Source of the DNA: Pseudeuparius sepicola
Taxonomy: Eukaryota > Arthropoda > Insecta > Coleoptera > Anthribidae
Assembly: GCA_963920635.1 (NCBI GenBank)
Contig: OY987301.1
Coordinates: 48,645,820-48,709,819 of the forward strand
DNA: 64,000 nt
Direction: 5' to 3'
Positions 1 to 12,457 of this stretch are shown here, piece after piece (position 1 is the first letter of the stretch; every line of letters starts with the position of its first letter). The position numbers were made by a program, and so were the translations under genes. The notes beneath the pieces are model-generated. The model saw nothing but the letters and a program-made list of their open reading frames with translations. It made no database searches and was not told the DNA's origin.

Positions 1-446
1 GCCTCCCGCTCTCCATGGACCCGCCATTGACCATTGACCTATAGGTACATCATAGAATAAACTTCCTACCATTTCTTCTATGGGTAGACATGCTGCCCTC
101 ATAAGAAAAAACGCGGTATGTTCAAAAATTTAAAATTTGTATGTTGGAAAATGGATCCCATTTCTAATAAAAAACGCGGTGTCTTTGAGTTCTAAAGAAT
201 AATGCGGTAAAAATATACAACATACGGCGTCTTTCTTTATATGAAGCGCTCGATACGGCGTTTCCCTTACCGGTGTGAAGACAGCCACCATTTTCAGCCA
301 GCCACCAATATACTTCAAAATCAAAAGCACTGTAAAAACTGTATTATCTTATTCTCTAGAAACGCGTTCCGGACAAGACAGTGGTGTCTGAACAATTTGC
401 CACCCCCAGACTTCATCCCCACATACCCAAACAGGAAAATAAAAAG

Positions 447-830
447 TGACTAGACGGCCGTTCTGGACGAGTTAGTGCCGCCCCTATAATTTGCCACCTC
501 TTGCCACCCTCTGGGTTGCCCCCTACACCCCGCTACTCGAGAAAAGTGACCGTAAAAACTTTGTTTTTTGCTCGCTGGCGCTAACATTCGAGACGAGTAA
601 CTAGACAACCGTTCCGGACGAGATAGTGCCGCCCCTATAATTTGCAACCCTATGGGTTGCCCCCCACACCCCCCATTTGAGAAAAGTGGATGTAGTAACT
701 TTGTTTTTTGGTCGCTGGCGCTAATATTCGGCACGAGTGACTAGACAACAGTTCCGAACGAGTTAGTGCCGCCGCCGCCCCTATTTTTTTGCCACCCTCT
801 GAGTTGCCCCCACACCCTATAACCAAAATG
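447..830. repeat. Degenerate tandem repeat, about 2.5 units
   Basis: The motif TTCTGGACGAGTTAGTGCCG and close variants recur at about 461, 612 and 752, giving periods near 151 and 140 bp. Each unit also carries a 'GCCCCTATAATTTGC' stretch, a C-rich run ending in 'CACCC', and a 'GTCGCTGGCGCTAA' or similar segment. The unit is richer in GC than its surroundings. Short open frames across it follow the repeat and do not look like a gene. Positions 1-446 contain nothing I can name. Confidence 0.75.
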
Positions 831-3284
831 GTTATATTTGAGTGCCAGAAGTTTGAACTATTTAATGGTTAAATAAAAAGCACATTTTCCAAATTACAAT
901 ATATTTACAAGTTGAAATTGTACATAAAATGGTTAAAAACCAAGTGAAGTAGGTGAACTGAGTAGTTAAATTTTATTGGTAACAATTTAGAATTTTTTAC
1001 TGTTGCAAGGTAAAGAAAACACTATGAAAAATGTTCAATCTTAAAGATACAAAATCAGAGATGTTCGTGAGCTTAATATGACAACACTACTAGCAAGAAA
1101 AGTTCACGTGAGCATTTAAAGTTTTGTTTACGAGCATATAGAAAATTTGGACTATTGGATTTCACAGAGTACCTCGAAAATTCTGCGTCGTTGACACTGG
1201 TGAGACGTCACCGTTGCTCCAAACTTCTTATCGTTGTGGTGATGACCTCGGCTAGATTCGAGACTCAAGGTTGGGTCGTGGACGATTCAAGTTGGGGCGC
1301 TACACGATGTGCGACCACTGTCAGACTTGTGTCGTAGGATGGTGTGTATGTCCGTACTCCGATGGTGCTTCGCGCACGTACCAGAGTGTATGTAAAAGAA
1401 AACACAACGAACAGTCTCCGAAAAACTGCAGTCAAAACTATGACGCGTTTACACTAGATAGGTAGTTAAATTTCTTAAGTGTAAAAAGATTTTTAAAACA
1501 AATAAACTATCACAGATTTTACAATTAAGTAGGACAAACCTTAACGGATAACTCAAAGACGGATTAAAGCATGTAACTTTGAATTAATGAACCCTGAACC
1601 TGACTATGAAATATATTAAAAATTAATATTCAAAAGTGATCAATTATCCTGACTTAAGCCTAAAATAAAATTTACTATAAAATATTCACAAGATAAAAGG
1701 TAGCATTAATATAAAATAAAATGTTTAGCGACTTTCCCGTTCGATCTCGAAACACAAGACGAAAGAATATAACAGCCCGAAAGCTAGATAACCAAAAAAG
1801 GGTTTAACTCGGACAACTTAAGGGTTCGTTTCACTACGTCTGTGCTAATAAACAAATTTGCAACCAAATTATGGTCACAGCCTGCAGGTGTAGCCCACAG
1901 AGAAAAGGGGTGAACAGGCCTAGGTGAGAGTAGCTCAAGAAATCGTCAAAATGACGTTATTAATAAGAAACTATTAAAAATGGAGCAGCTACTCACCAGA
2001 CTGTGTTCCCGGGAATCCTCTCCGTGGTTCCACCTGCAGTAGGTCGCTGTTGAAACTCAGGAATACGTGGTCACCCACACCTCAAGACACGTGTTCGGAA
2101 GACACATGAAAAAAAAAACAGAAAACCTTAATTAGCACAGTGAAAACAAATGCACACTGTATATAGAACCACTTAAGCCGACCATAAAGTGGGAAATTAG
2201 GCTTGAAGAGAGATTTTCACATGGAAATTTCGATACAGAAAATTCAAGGCCGAATTTCACCCAACGCGACTTTTACCACGAGTGTTCGAAAGGGAAGTGC
2301 CTCGACTTCTTGTCGCGGGGCCTATTTATAACCTTTTCTGCAAGGATGACGACTTCCGCCTTCTAGAATTCTATGGCAGGTTTTAAAAGTTAACTTATTT
2401 AGAAAAACCCAAAGGCATCGTTCATGCCTTTGGAAAAACCATGGAAAAACCAATCGGGAACCGCAAAATCAAGATGAAAGGCCGGGGTGTCAACTGTCAA
2501 TTCTGCCAAACTTTACCACTGATATTAGACCAGTGAGAAATGTCGAAAACAAAGAGTGACGTTAGTACACGAAATCAACACCGTGGCGCTAGTCAATCGC
2601 AAAACTCAGAGCCAGTAGACTGGCTCTGGCACTCTGGCAAAACTGAATAAAGTGAATATTGACGGTGATTCATCTCCGACAGTGTTTACAACAATGTAAT
2701 TGTTCTAATAATAATAATACATACCTTCAATTGATGAATGAAATTTAAACACTCTTGCAAACGGCACACACCCTTTAATTAACAGTTTGGTTTTGAACAG
2801 CAACCCCTACATCGAGTAGGCAATATATTATACATCAGCTTGTATAGGTGGTTGCAGATGTTTGGGCAACATTCTTAAAAGGCGTGGTGATATATATTGA
2901 ATGTTTTTTATTTGTTATTTTTGGAGTTGGTAATAAGAAATCGAATAAGTACAAAAGGGATAGTATGGCGATGGGCGGGCACTAACCGCAAGTAAAACGA
3001 GAGGTGAATGGCTCCAAAAATCGATAATTTGTGGAAGGTCGGTACGATTGTACACAGCGCGTTTCTACTTTTGAAATCGCAATTTGAATTGATAATAAAA
3101 GTATTAAATGCATAATTTATTGAAAAGGTTGACTTTTTTGCTGCTATGGCAAGAAATAAAACTAATATTCTGAAAATTTTAAACTAAAACGCAGTATTCT
3201 TAAAAAATGCAATAAAAATAGTAAATATTAAAAAAAAAAAGTGCGGACAGATATTTAAATTAAAGTTTCGAAAATATCACCCTG
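831..3284. other. No recognisable gene
   Basis: This is AT-rich sequence with only short open frames, none matching a protein family I recognise. A GC-richer part (about 1150-2350) contains a TATA-like 'CTATTTATAA' near 2322. That is too little to call a promoter. It may be decayed repeat DNA. Confidence 0.4.
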
Positions 3285-3735
3285 CTGTGCTTCGCCCTAG
3301 CTAAGGCCATTGGAAAATTCAGATCTAACATTGGCTACCCGTCAGGCGAAATATGTTCAAACACATTAATGATTCGTGCTCGCAAGTTGTTCAAATTACG
3401 CGGCCTTTCATGTTGGTGGCCAAAAATGGTTTCTTTCGCGTATCGCATATCTCCAAAGAAAGATATCATTGGGCGACAAATCGGGTGGTCGTGGCAGCCA
3501 ATTAATTTTACCCCGCGTGAAAATCAACCCATTCGGAAATGTACTTCCCTCGTCGGGAATTGTGGGCAGGACAGCCATCTTGCTAAAACCATACTACATC
3601 GAAGTTGATTACCAATGCTCGTATTTCAGGAATAATCTGGTTTTGAAGCATCTCCAAATATTTTTCCGGTGTTAGTGTCCCATCAATAAAAAAAGAGCCA
3701 AAGCCAAACCCATACCTCGCAAATGATGTCCTTTC
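3285..3735 (-). pseudogene. Mariner-like transposase relic, catalytic C-terminal part
   Basis: Read on the minus strand, this stretch gives recognisable Tc1/mariner transposase pieces. They include 'FFIDGTLTPEKYLEMLQ', then a 'QDGCPAHN' block (second catalytic Asp; the residue before it is a stop codon), then 'PPDLSPNDIFLW' (third Asp block). Several in-frame stops and frame changes show it is dead. The N-terminal half is missing and the relic stops where a MITE begins at 3747. The plus-strand open frames here are shadows. Family assignment rests on motif pattern only. Confidence 0.7.
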
Positions 3736-3746
3736 AGGAACATATA

Positions 3747-4449
3747 CAGGGTGTTAGTAAATAAGTACGACCAACTTTAAGGGGTGATTCTACATGAAAA
3801 AAATAATGACAGTTTGCTATATAAAGGTAGGTCCGCAAATGCTTCGTTTCCGATATACAAGGAGTCAAAGTTTTTTAAAAAATGATTATTTATTGTTATA
3901 GCTATGCGCACCTAACTAAAAATGTTTTATTCGAGATATTTTTATTTTCATTTGTTGTTTAGATTTATTGTTGCTGTATAGGATAGTTTTTTGATAATGT
4001 AATAGAAATTAAAAATACGCGTTATGTTGTTTTATTTTTTTGCATAAAAATGGCGGCCCCTGTGAAAAAAAAGGTAAGAGAGCTTTTTTGTCTCTAATTA
4101 AACGAGGATTTTAAAAATAATTTTTATTTTAAATTATCTCAGTGGCGTATCATTTATTTTCTTAAAAATATCGAGGCCATTACCCCTATGCACGCCACTG
4201 ATTAACATAAAATTTTTAATCGGGTGTCAAAAAATGCGCTTTCTAGTCCTCTTAAAACCCACCAAATTTTATTTGAATATCTTAATCCGTTTCAGCGCAA
4301 TAAATAAATTATCTTTTTTTTTTTAACTTTGACTCCCTGTATATCGGAAACGAAGCATTTGCGGACCTACGTTTATATAGCAAACTGTCATTATTTTTTC
4401 ATGTAGAACCACCCCTTAAAGTTTGTCGCACTTATTTACTAACACCCTA
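3747..4449. mobile_element. MITE with long terminal inverted repeats
   Basis: The left end CAGGGTGTTAGTAAATAAG is mirrored at the right end by CTTATTTACTAACACCCT. The inverted arms extend about 130 bp each, through the 'CGGAAACGAAGCATTTGCGGACCTAC' region. TA dinucleotides flank the element. It has no coding capacity, so it must be non-autonomous. The CAGGGTG terminus and TA target fit the Tc1/mariner superfamily. It abuts the transposase relic and probably truncated it. Confidence 0.85.
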
Positions 4450-4459
4450 TATACCGATG

Positions 4460-6410
4460 TGCGCAATGGCGGGTAGTAGTAATAGTCCTGGAGCCCGTGT
4501 ACAAAAGTGCAACGATTAGCGGATAGTTTCTTTATATTTTCATTCGATTGTACCCACATTGTGCAGCAACGTTTGGGGTGTCAGCTGGCTAGGTGGCGGT
4601 GAGGGTAGTTGCTAGGGGGTTGCAAACACGAACAAATCGATTTTTTTTTTCAAGTTTTCTTTTATTTTTCCTAAAAGGCGACATATATGGCAGACATATT
4701 TGGTACAGTTTAGACACACATTAAATGCTATAAACTAAATATAATCCGGCTTGTCTACTTCCACCAGTGCCGGAGAGGCGGGGGTCAACCATCATATTTT
4801 TCAATAAAAAAAATGGTACGTCACTGGAAAAGTAATATTTTTCTGCCTTAACTAAATTTTCCAATCAATTCTAAGAAAAAAAGTATTGTTGACATGTTTC
4901 GAAAAATGTACTTTTTTTTGAAAAATTAATTATTTTGTGTATTAATTTTTTTAGCAGAAGAAAATCAAATTAGGTGTAGGCTTTTGCAATTTTGCACATC
5001 TACTCAGTTTTTAATTCTGAATAACTTTCCTTAATAACATTTTGTCATAAAACCTACATAAAGGGCACTTTACTGGTGCAAAAAATTGGCTTTTTCAAAA
5101 TTTCCTGACACATGATTTTTCGAATCTAGATATCCTTTTTGTAGGTTTTAGGGCAAAGTGTTGTCAAGGAAAGTTGTTCAGAATTAAAAACTGAATAGGT
5201 GTGCAAAATTTCAAAAACCTAGACCTACTTTGATTTTCTTCTGGGCAGTACGAAACTTTTATGAACGGAAAATTATAATCAGTAGTTACAAAACGGGGAT
5301 ATTTTATCATATAAACATGTATCGAAATCCTAGCGGTTTTCAGTATACAGGGCGTCAAAGTTCATTTTTTTAAGTTTTCTTTTATTTTTCCTAAAGGGCG
5401 ACAGCTACGGGAGACATATTTGGCACAGTTTCTATAAATAAAAATAATTTGATCTCTTCCACCAGTGACGGAGATGCGGGGGTCAACCATCATATTTCCT
5501 AATAAAAAAATGATACGCCACTGGAAAAGTAATATTTTTTGCTTCCACTAAATTTCACAACCAATTCTAAGAAAACAAGTAGGTATTCTTGACTTTCTAT
5601 CGAAAAATGTACCGTTTTTTGAAAAATTCATTTTCGAGCGTATTAAGTTTTTTAGAAGAAGAAAATCAAAGTAGGTCTAGGTATTTGAAATTTTGCACAC
5701 CTACTCAGTTTTTAATTCTGAACAACTTTCCTTGCCATAAAACCTACAAAAAGGATTTCTAGATTCGAAAAATCATGTGTCTAGGAAATTTTGAAAAAGC
5801 CAATCTTTTGCACCAGTAAAGTGCCCTTTATGTAGGTTTTATGACAAAATGTTATTAAGGAAAGTTATTCAGAATTAAAAACCGAGTAGATGTGCGAAAT
5901 TTCAAAAGCCTACCATACACCTACTTTGATTTTTTCTGCTAAAAAATTTAATACACAAAATAATTAATTAAAAAAAAAGTACATTTTTCGAAAAATGTCA
6001 AAAATACTTTTTTTCTTAGAATTGATTGGAAAATTTTGTTAAGGCAGAAAAATATTACTTTTCCAGTGGCGTACCATTTTTTTTATTGAAAAATATGATG
6101 GTTGACCCCCGCCTCTCCGGCACCGGTGGAAGTAGACAAGCCGGATTATATTTAGTTTATAGCATTTGATGTGTGTCTAAACTGTACCAAATATGTCTGC
6201 CATATCTGTCGTCTTTTAGGAAAAATAAAAGAAAACTTGAAAAAAAAATTGATTTGTTCATGTGTTTGCAACCCCTTAGTAACTACCCCCACCGCCACCT
6301 AGCCAACTGACACCACAAACGTTGCTCCACAATGTGGGTAATCGAATGAAAATATAAAGAAACTGTCCGAAATTGTTGCAATTTTTGTACACGGGCTCCA
6401 GGACTATAAT
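4460..6410. mobile_element. Long foldback element, about 1.95 kb
   Basis: The outer arms (about 4470-5160 and 5710-6405) are inverted copies of each other. For example 'GGAGCCCGTGTACAAAA' near 4491 pairs with its complement near 6385, and a GGCGGTGAGGG-type segment near 4595 pairs with CCCCCACCGCC near 6290. The middle contains a further shorter, diverged copy of the same arm sequence (about 5340-5720), so the element has an internal duplication. No open frame of substance was found. Confidence 0.8.
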
Positions 6411-6736
6411 GTAAACAAAGATAGTCCGCAAAATATTGAATCTTGTGGTGTATGTATCTACATCGAAAACTGTGACAAAACGCGAACAGTGCCACAAATG
6501 CAAAAAGTTCTATCATTTGAGCTATGTCAGTAAGCTGAAAAACATCCAGAGGTGTGGAGACAATGCACTAATATGCTGTGACGCACTGAACGCATTGAGA
6601 CAGAAGAAGATACAGGGAAAGATTGGCCGAATAAAGAGGTTAGATAGTTGAAAGCTATTATCAAGAATAAAAACATTCTAATTGGTGAATTACGCAACCA
6701 ATTAGACATTCTGAAAAATCTGTTGAAGATAAACAT
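6411..6736 (+). pseudogene. Non-LTR retrotransposon ORF1 fragment, left part, PHD-like
   Basis: The frame at 6436-6651 encodes a Cys/His cluster ('QCHKCKKFYHLSYVSKL', then 'CGDNALICC') that resembles the PHD-type zinc finger in ORF1 of many insect Jockey/CR1-group LINEs. A frame change near 6650 is followed by a coiled-coil-like segment (Lys/Asn/Leu rich). Gypsy element A interrupts the sequence at 6737, and it resumes after 14295. Assignment to a LINE ORF1 is by pattern. Confidence 0.5.
6733..6736. repeat. Target-site duplication ACAT, left copy
   Basis: ACAT lies just before the 5' LTR of element A and is repeated at 14296-14299 just after the 3' LTR. A 4-bp duplication is usual for errantivirus integrases. 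Confidence 0.85.
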
Positions 6737-6905
6737 AGTTACATGAACACATATGCCATGTTTCTGGAAAGAAGACGCTACATGCTGAGAAGACACTTTT
6801 AATATTATATATACTAAAACATGTTCTATTACGACAGTCTCTCTTGTAACTTTTGCCAATAAACATCTTTTTAAAAACAAATTTGTTACGCTCGCCCACG
6901 TAACT
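6737..6905 (+). repeat. 5' LTR of Gypsy element A
   Basis: The 169-bp repeat begins AGTTACATGAAC and ends CCACGTAACT, so its termini form a short inverted repeat. It matches 14127-14295 along its whole length by eye. AATAAA at 6858-6863 is the likely polyadenylation signal. No clear TATA box is visible, which is not unusual for insect LTR promoters that rely on initiator elements. Confidence 0.95.
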
Positions 6906-6921
6906 GGCGCAGTCGTGCGGA
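6905..6921 (+). promoter_or_regulatory. Primer-binding site of element A, tRNA-Ser type
   Basis: TGGCGCAGTCG directly follows the LTR (its first T is the last LTR base). Element B has the same core. This core is the one associated with tRNA-Ser priming in 17.6/297-type errantiviruses. The remainder (TGCGGA) departs from B's GTAGGAC. Confidence 0.75.
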
Positions 6922-7153
6922 TCACTGTTGCCTTTTTCGACCTATCGATAGATATCGACTCGCGATCGGTTCCGAATCTTCGGTTAAAAACAGTGTGAAA
7001 CCGAAAGGTGTGGACTTGGCTCTTACAAGACGGCTCAACAGACCAAGGGACCCCAGGAACAGCATCGTCCTACAACCCTTTTGGTCACCGCAGGGAGAAG
7101 ACAGCATCGTTTTTCCTATTGCACCCGTAGGTTAAGAAGAAAAAGAAGATTTC

Positions 7154-7189
7154 CATGAAGGAAAACATCTTCATCTTAGCATTGTAAGT
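7154..7189 (+). promoter_or_regulatory. Candidate env leader exon and splice donor
   Basis: An ATG at 7154 opens a ten-codon reading with a Lys near the start followed by hydrophobic residues, like the beginning of a signal peptide. It is cut by a strong donor, GTAAGT, at 7184-7189. Env of errantiviruses is made from a spliced subgenomic RNA. An AG at 12376-12377 inside the end of pol is in a compatible phase with the env frame, which is open from 12358. Inferred from sequence only. Confidence 0.4.
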
Positions 7190-8603
7190 GAATCCTAAAA
7201 CAAAATTCATATTAACCCCTTTTTGTATATATTGTTTATATTTCTGTTTCGCCAATCTGGACGAACTTTTAGATTTAGCAAATTTGTTTAACACTCTCCA
7301 ACTTTCGGAAATTGAAAATATTCCTACTTCTAACCCAGTAAATTCAACAATTTCAAGTACTATGGCAAACCCAGACTATCAAATGATAAGGTACCAAGCC
7401 GACAACATTCCTCGATTCGACGGAAACCCTAAACAAATTAACAGATTTATTCGTTGCGTTGAAAACTTTCTCACCAACCATCAAAATGCTACAACCCCTC
7501 TCGCACCGATAAATGTTTGTCTGTTTGATACTGTCATAAGTAAGCTAGTTGGAAGAGCAGCTGACTTAATAGCTTCTCGAGTAGAACTTAATTCTTGGGA
7601 ACTTATTAAAAATGCCCTAATTGTCACTTTTTCTGATCAAAGAACAGAGGACTGTATTATACAAGATATTATATCTTTAAGACCCGATAAAAATGAAAAC
7701 AATCATAATTTTGGCTTAAAATTACAAGACGCTAGAAGTCTACTGGTCTCTAAAATTAATGCTTCTAACGATACAGCAAACGTAAAACTTTTGAAAATAA
7801 CTCAGTATGAAGCTCTTATTCTCAAAACTTTTATCAATGGACTCAATTATCATTTACAGCTTATAGTAAGATTAAAAAATCCCGATTCCTTGGAGCAAGC
7901 TATGGCTTTCGTCCGAGAAGAAGAAAACTTTTTATATTACAAAAATCGTTCACAAATTCCACAAACTAAAATAGTTCCTAATTTTCAAAATTCACGACCT
8001 AACATGAGATTACAACCTTCTACAAGTACCCAATCTTATCCAAGACCACCAACGTACCAACCAACGACTTTTTCTAATTATCCCCGACCTAACGTACAAC
8101 CTCAATTTCCACCAAAAAATATCCCTTCACCATCTTATAATAACCAATATAGAAATTTTAATTCACCATCCACTATGCAAAGATTTCAAAATCCCAATTT
8201 TAGACCTCAGTATCAACCAAATCAATACCAATCAAATCAGTATCAACCGAATCAATTTCAAAGATCCCCTCAAAATTTTCCAAAACCTTTCTCTAAAATT
8301 ACTCGAATAACTAAAAACGAACCAATGGACACTACAACAGGAAATACAGTTTTACATCAAAATTTTATTTCTGAAGAATGCTATAACCAGGTTATTGACC
8401 CCGTAGAGAGTACCGAAACAACCTTACAAATTGAACCTCAAATTCCTGACGGAAGCTACTACGAAAATGACGAATTATCCCAATTTTTATATTACCCAGA
8501 ACACCCGAATTTTGACGAATATACCGACTTTTCCCAACCCTCAGACAAAACAACTGAAAACGAAAATTTTCAGATAACTCCGAACCAAAACCCTACAACG
8601 TAA
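7188..8603 (+). CDS. gag: Gag polyprotein of Gypsy element A
   Basis: This gene makes the structural capsid protein of the retrotransposon, which assembles the particle where reverse transcription occurs. The open frame from 7188 opens on GTG within a splice-donor-like sequence. The first in-frame ATG is 7362, giving about 413 residues. That start is favoured because element B has a matching MAN...FDG region. The N-terminal two thirds show the errantivirus capsid pattern ('GRAADLIASR', 'SWELIKNAL', 'FSDQRTEDCI'). The C-terminal third is rich in Asn, Gln, Pro and Tyr with NQYQ-type repeats. No CCHC zinc knuckle is present, as is common in errantiviruses. Its final codons overlap pol. Confidence 0.9.
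   Translation: MNPKTKFILTPFCIYCLYFCFANLDELLDLANLFNTLQLSEIENIPTSNPVNSTISSTMANPDYQMIRYQADNIPRFDGNPKQINRFIRCVENFLTNHQNATTPLAPINVCLFDTVISKLVGRAADLIASRVELNSWELIKNALIVTFSDQRTEDCIIQDIISLRPDKNENNHNFGLKLQDARSLLVSKINASNDTANVKLLKITQYEALILKTFINGLNYHLQLIVRLKNPDSLEQAMAFVREEENFLYYKNRSQIPQTKIVPNFQNSRPNMRLQPSTSTQSYPRPPTYQPTTFSNYPRPNVQPQFPPKNIPSPSYNNQYRNFNSPSTMQRFQNPNFRPQYQPNQYQSNQYQPNQFQRSPQNFPKPFSKITRITKNEPMDTTTGNTVLHQNFISEECYNQVIDPVESTETTLQIEPQIPDGSYYENDELSQFLYYPEHPNFDEYTDFSQPSDKTTENENFQITPNQNPTT
8564..8570 (+). promoter_or_regulatory. Gag/pol -1 ribosomal frameshift heptamer
   Basis: A AAT TTT in the gag frame fits the X XXY YYZ rule. It lies inside the short window (8558-8600) where gag and the -1 pol frame are both open. 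It is the only such heptamer there, and it is identical, with its following CAG, to the site in element B. Confidence 0.7.
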
Positions 8604-11600
8604 TTTATCTAAATAATACCGACGAAACCACCTTACCTTACGTTTATCTCCCCGAACTAAATGCAAATTTTTTAATAGACACAGGTAGTTCAAGAAGTTT
8701 TATTAATCCCGAATTAGCTCATCAATACTTTACAGATTTTATTTCCGAAGAACGTTTTTGTGTAAAAACAGCCCACGCTAGATCCATACATAACGAAGCG
8801 ATGGAAATTCCAGTTTTTCCCTCATTTCAAATGAATGGAAACCATAAATTTTATTTATTTGATTTTTCAAAAAAATATGCAGGATTATTTGGCACCGATT
8901 TCTTAAAACATAAAATTATGTCAAATATCGATTTACGTTGTGACTATCTAGTTACGCCTTATGTAGCTATTCCCTTAAATAACACTGAATATATCGTTTC
9001 AAATTTCATAAATGCAAATTTCACGACATTAGAAATAATTATACAGCCCCGAAGCGTACAAAAAATAAAAGTACCCGTAAATAAAATTTCTGGCACTTGT
9101 ATCTTACCTTACACAAATTTTGGAAAAGCAGAAATGCCTGAAGCAGTTTGCAATATTGTAGATTCATTCGCTACTACCTTTGTTACTAATATTTCGGAAA
9201 ATCCAATCAAAATTAAATTTCTTAAGCCCTTTGATATTGTACTAATCAATGAAGCTGAAATAATTTTTTTCGAAAAAATGGAAACTGACCAAGATCTAGA
9301 CGACCATATTGAACAACTACAAAAACAGAATTTAAAAAATTTACGCTTAAGTCACTGTAATCAAGAAGAATATGACGCAATTCGAAAATTATGTTGAGAT
9401 ATTTTTTATGTAGAAAATACTCCTTTGACATTCACGAACCAAATAAAACACAAAATTAAATTGACTGACGAATCTCCCATTTTCACAAAAACATATCGAT
9501 ACCCCGAAATTCACAGACAAGAAGTCAAAACGCAAATTAGCAAAATGTTATCTAACGGCATAATCCAACATTCAAATTCCCCGTGGAGTAGCCCCATTTG
9601 GGTAGTACCAAAAAAAATGGACGCATCAGGAAAACGAAAATGGAGGATTGTGATTGACTATCGCAAACTTAATGACAAGACAATTGACGACAAATTTCCA
9701 TTACCAAACATTTCGGACATTCTAGACAAACTCGGAAAAGCCCAATACTTCTCGACACTCGATTTGGCGAACGGCTTTCACCAAATAGAAATGTCACCGG
9801 ACGACATCCCAAAAACAGCATTTTCTACAGACACCGGTCATTTTGAATTCAAAAGAATGCCATTTGGACTTAAAAACTCACCCTCTACGTTCCAAAGGGT
9901 TATAAATAATGTTCTGCGCGGATTACAAAACGAAACATGTTTAGTGTACCTCGACGACATTATAATTTTCTCGACATCTTTACAAGAACATATAGACAGA
10001 CTAAAATCAGTTTTCCAACGCCTTAGAGAATCAAACTTTAAAGTCCAACTGGACAAATCGGAATTTTTACATAAAGAAGTAGCTTATTTAGGACACCAAA
10101 TTACCACTGACGGAGTTAAGCCCAACCCGGATAAAATTAAGGCAGTTAAAGATTTTCCTATACCCCGTACGCAAAAAGAAATTAAGTCATTTTTAGGTTT
10201 AGCTGGTTACTACCGTAAGTTTATCAAAGATTTTTCCAAAATTAGTAAACCCTTAACTGAATGCCTCAAGAAAAACCGTAAAGTAGATCACTCTCCGAAA
10301 TTTATCGAAGCTTTTAATCATTTAAAAGATTTGCTGATAAATGCCCCTATTTTAAAATATCCAGAATTTGACAAACCCTTCGTTCTAACAACAGATGCCT
10401 CTAGTGTAGCATTAGGAGCAGTCCTGTCACAAGGAACCCCGCCTAACGATTCGCCAATCGCATACGCATCACGCACCCTCAACAATACGGAACAAAAATA
10501 TTCGACTATTGAGCGTGAATTACTCGGAATTTTATGGTCATGCAAGTATTTTAGGCCTTATCTATACGGTAGAAAATTCTTTATATACACAGATCATCGC
10601 CCTCTCGTTTGGCTCTTTAATCTGAAAGAACCTAACTCCAAATTAGTCAGATGGCGCCTCAAACTTGAAGAGTTCGATTACCAAATTATATATAAAAAAG
10701 GAAAACAAAATTCCAATGCAGATGCCCTTTCTAGAATTCAGTTAAATGCAATAGAAACCCAATCTACCTTTAATAATGCCGGAGACATAGACTTTGACAT
10801 AGATGAATTTTTGCGCCAAGAATCAAAATTTTTACCTAATCCTTCCCCAACTTCAGACTTAACTACTGACTTAGACGAATCTTTAAAACAGAATGATATT
10901 AACAAGCAAGAAATTAACGAAATAATGAATGATTTACAAAAATTTACCTTACCTGAAAACCCCAAACAAAAAATAAGAATTTTGCAAAATATACAAATAC
11001 GACCACCGACTACTGATGCCACTGCGCATAGTATCAATGCCCCCGAAACTACGACCAATATCCCAATATTAGACGAAATTATTAACAATCGACCAAACCA
11101 GATGATTATCAAAAAATCACCCTACGAGTTATACTCAAAAATTGAACAAGAAAATTTTGACGACCACCATATCATTTATGCAACCTTACCTACCAATATT
11201 AATGAGATAACAAAATTTTTAAGAGAATACATAAGTAACAAAACCATGTATATTTACTTTCATTCTAAAGAATTACGGCCTTACTTCCAAGAATCACTTA
11301 ATACACATTTTCAAAATTGCAAACTTATCGAATGTACCAAACTTATTAATAATGTTAAACCGGAAGAGAGACAGATGCTTATAAAATACAAACACGAAGG
11401 CAAGACAAATCATCGTGGAATCGACGAAACTTATAAATTTTTAAAACAAAATTACTATTGGAAATCTCAAAAATCCGATATTTCTAAGTACATAAATCAA
11501 TGCGAAATATGTCAACGGTCAAAATACGATAGAAGACCTCCTAATGAACCCCTAGTTTTGACTCAAACCCCTTCTAGGCCTTTCGAAATATTACATATTG

Positions 11601-12457
11601 ACACATTTATTACAGGAAAATATAAATTTCTAACTTTAATAGACAAATTTTCGAAATTTGCTCAAGCTTTACCATACTTTGGAACAGCAATATCGGCCTG
11701 CCAACAACTAGTTCATTTCTTTTCATTCCACGGAATTCCAAAGCTAATTGTTTGTGATAACGGCTCAGAATTTAAAAACGACGTTTTAGATGACTTATTG
11801 AAAACTCATAATATAAAAGTACATTTCACCACCCCCCGTCATCATGAGTCAAACTCCCCAATAGAAAGACTACATTCAACCCTAATTGAGCACCTTCGAA
11901 TTCTTAGAGAAAAGGACAAAACATCTGATATACCGACCTTAATGACATACGCAATAATAGTTTACAATAGCACAATTAAGTCTCATACTAATCACACGCC
12001 TTTTGAAATAATCTCAGGTCATACAGACTCTCGCGATCCGATGTCACTTATACCCGCTCAAGTTTTCACGGAATATGTTAACAATCATCAGAATAACACG
12101 AAAGCGCTTTATGATAAAATTCATTCCGACTGTGTTGACAAAAAGGAAAATATAATTAACAAGCGAAACAGTAGTAAGACAGCCGCTGAAATTACAGTAG
12201 GCACTCAGGTTTTTAAACAAGTGGATCCGAGGTCAGCGAAATTAAAATCCAAATTTACAGGCCCCTATTTGGTTACAAAAATTCTCGAAAACGGAAAAAT
12301 TGAAATACAAAACCCAAAAACAAACAAGACAGAGATTACACACAAAAACGAGACTAAAATAAAACACGTTGTTACAGATGGACCTGGACCATCGACGCAA
12401 CCGACACAAACTTCCATAACCTCAACTCCTATCCCGGACTCTTCCCATACAAGTTAG
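8564..12457 (+). pseudogene. pol: Pol polyprotein of element A: PR, RT, RNase H, IN; one stop
   Basis: Pol copies the element's RNA into DNA and integrates it. In order it shows: aspartic protease with 'LIDTGSS' (8672-8692); reverse transcriptase with YLDD at 9947-9958; RNase H starting near 'TTDASSVALGAVLSQ'; a linker; integrase with an HHCC zinc region ('HEGKTNHRG', 'CEICQ') and D,D,E blocks ('HIDTF', 'CDNGSEF', 'NSPIERLH'); then a basic C-terminal tail. It lies in the -1 frame relative to gag. An in-frame TGA at 9395-9397, between PR and RT, interrupts it. Compared with element B the sequence around the stop is also shorter by a few codons, so a small deletion may have created it. The product would be cut before RT, hence not autonomous as read. 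It has no macro domain. Confidence 0.9.

Noticed and set aside
450..734. Minus-strand open frame of 94 codons
   Set aside because: It follows a tandem repeat with periods of 151 and 140 bp and has no family resemblance.
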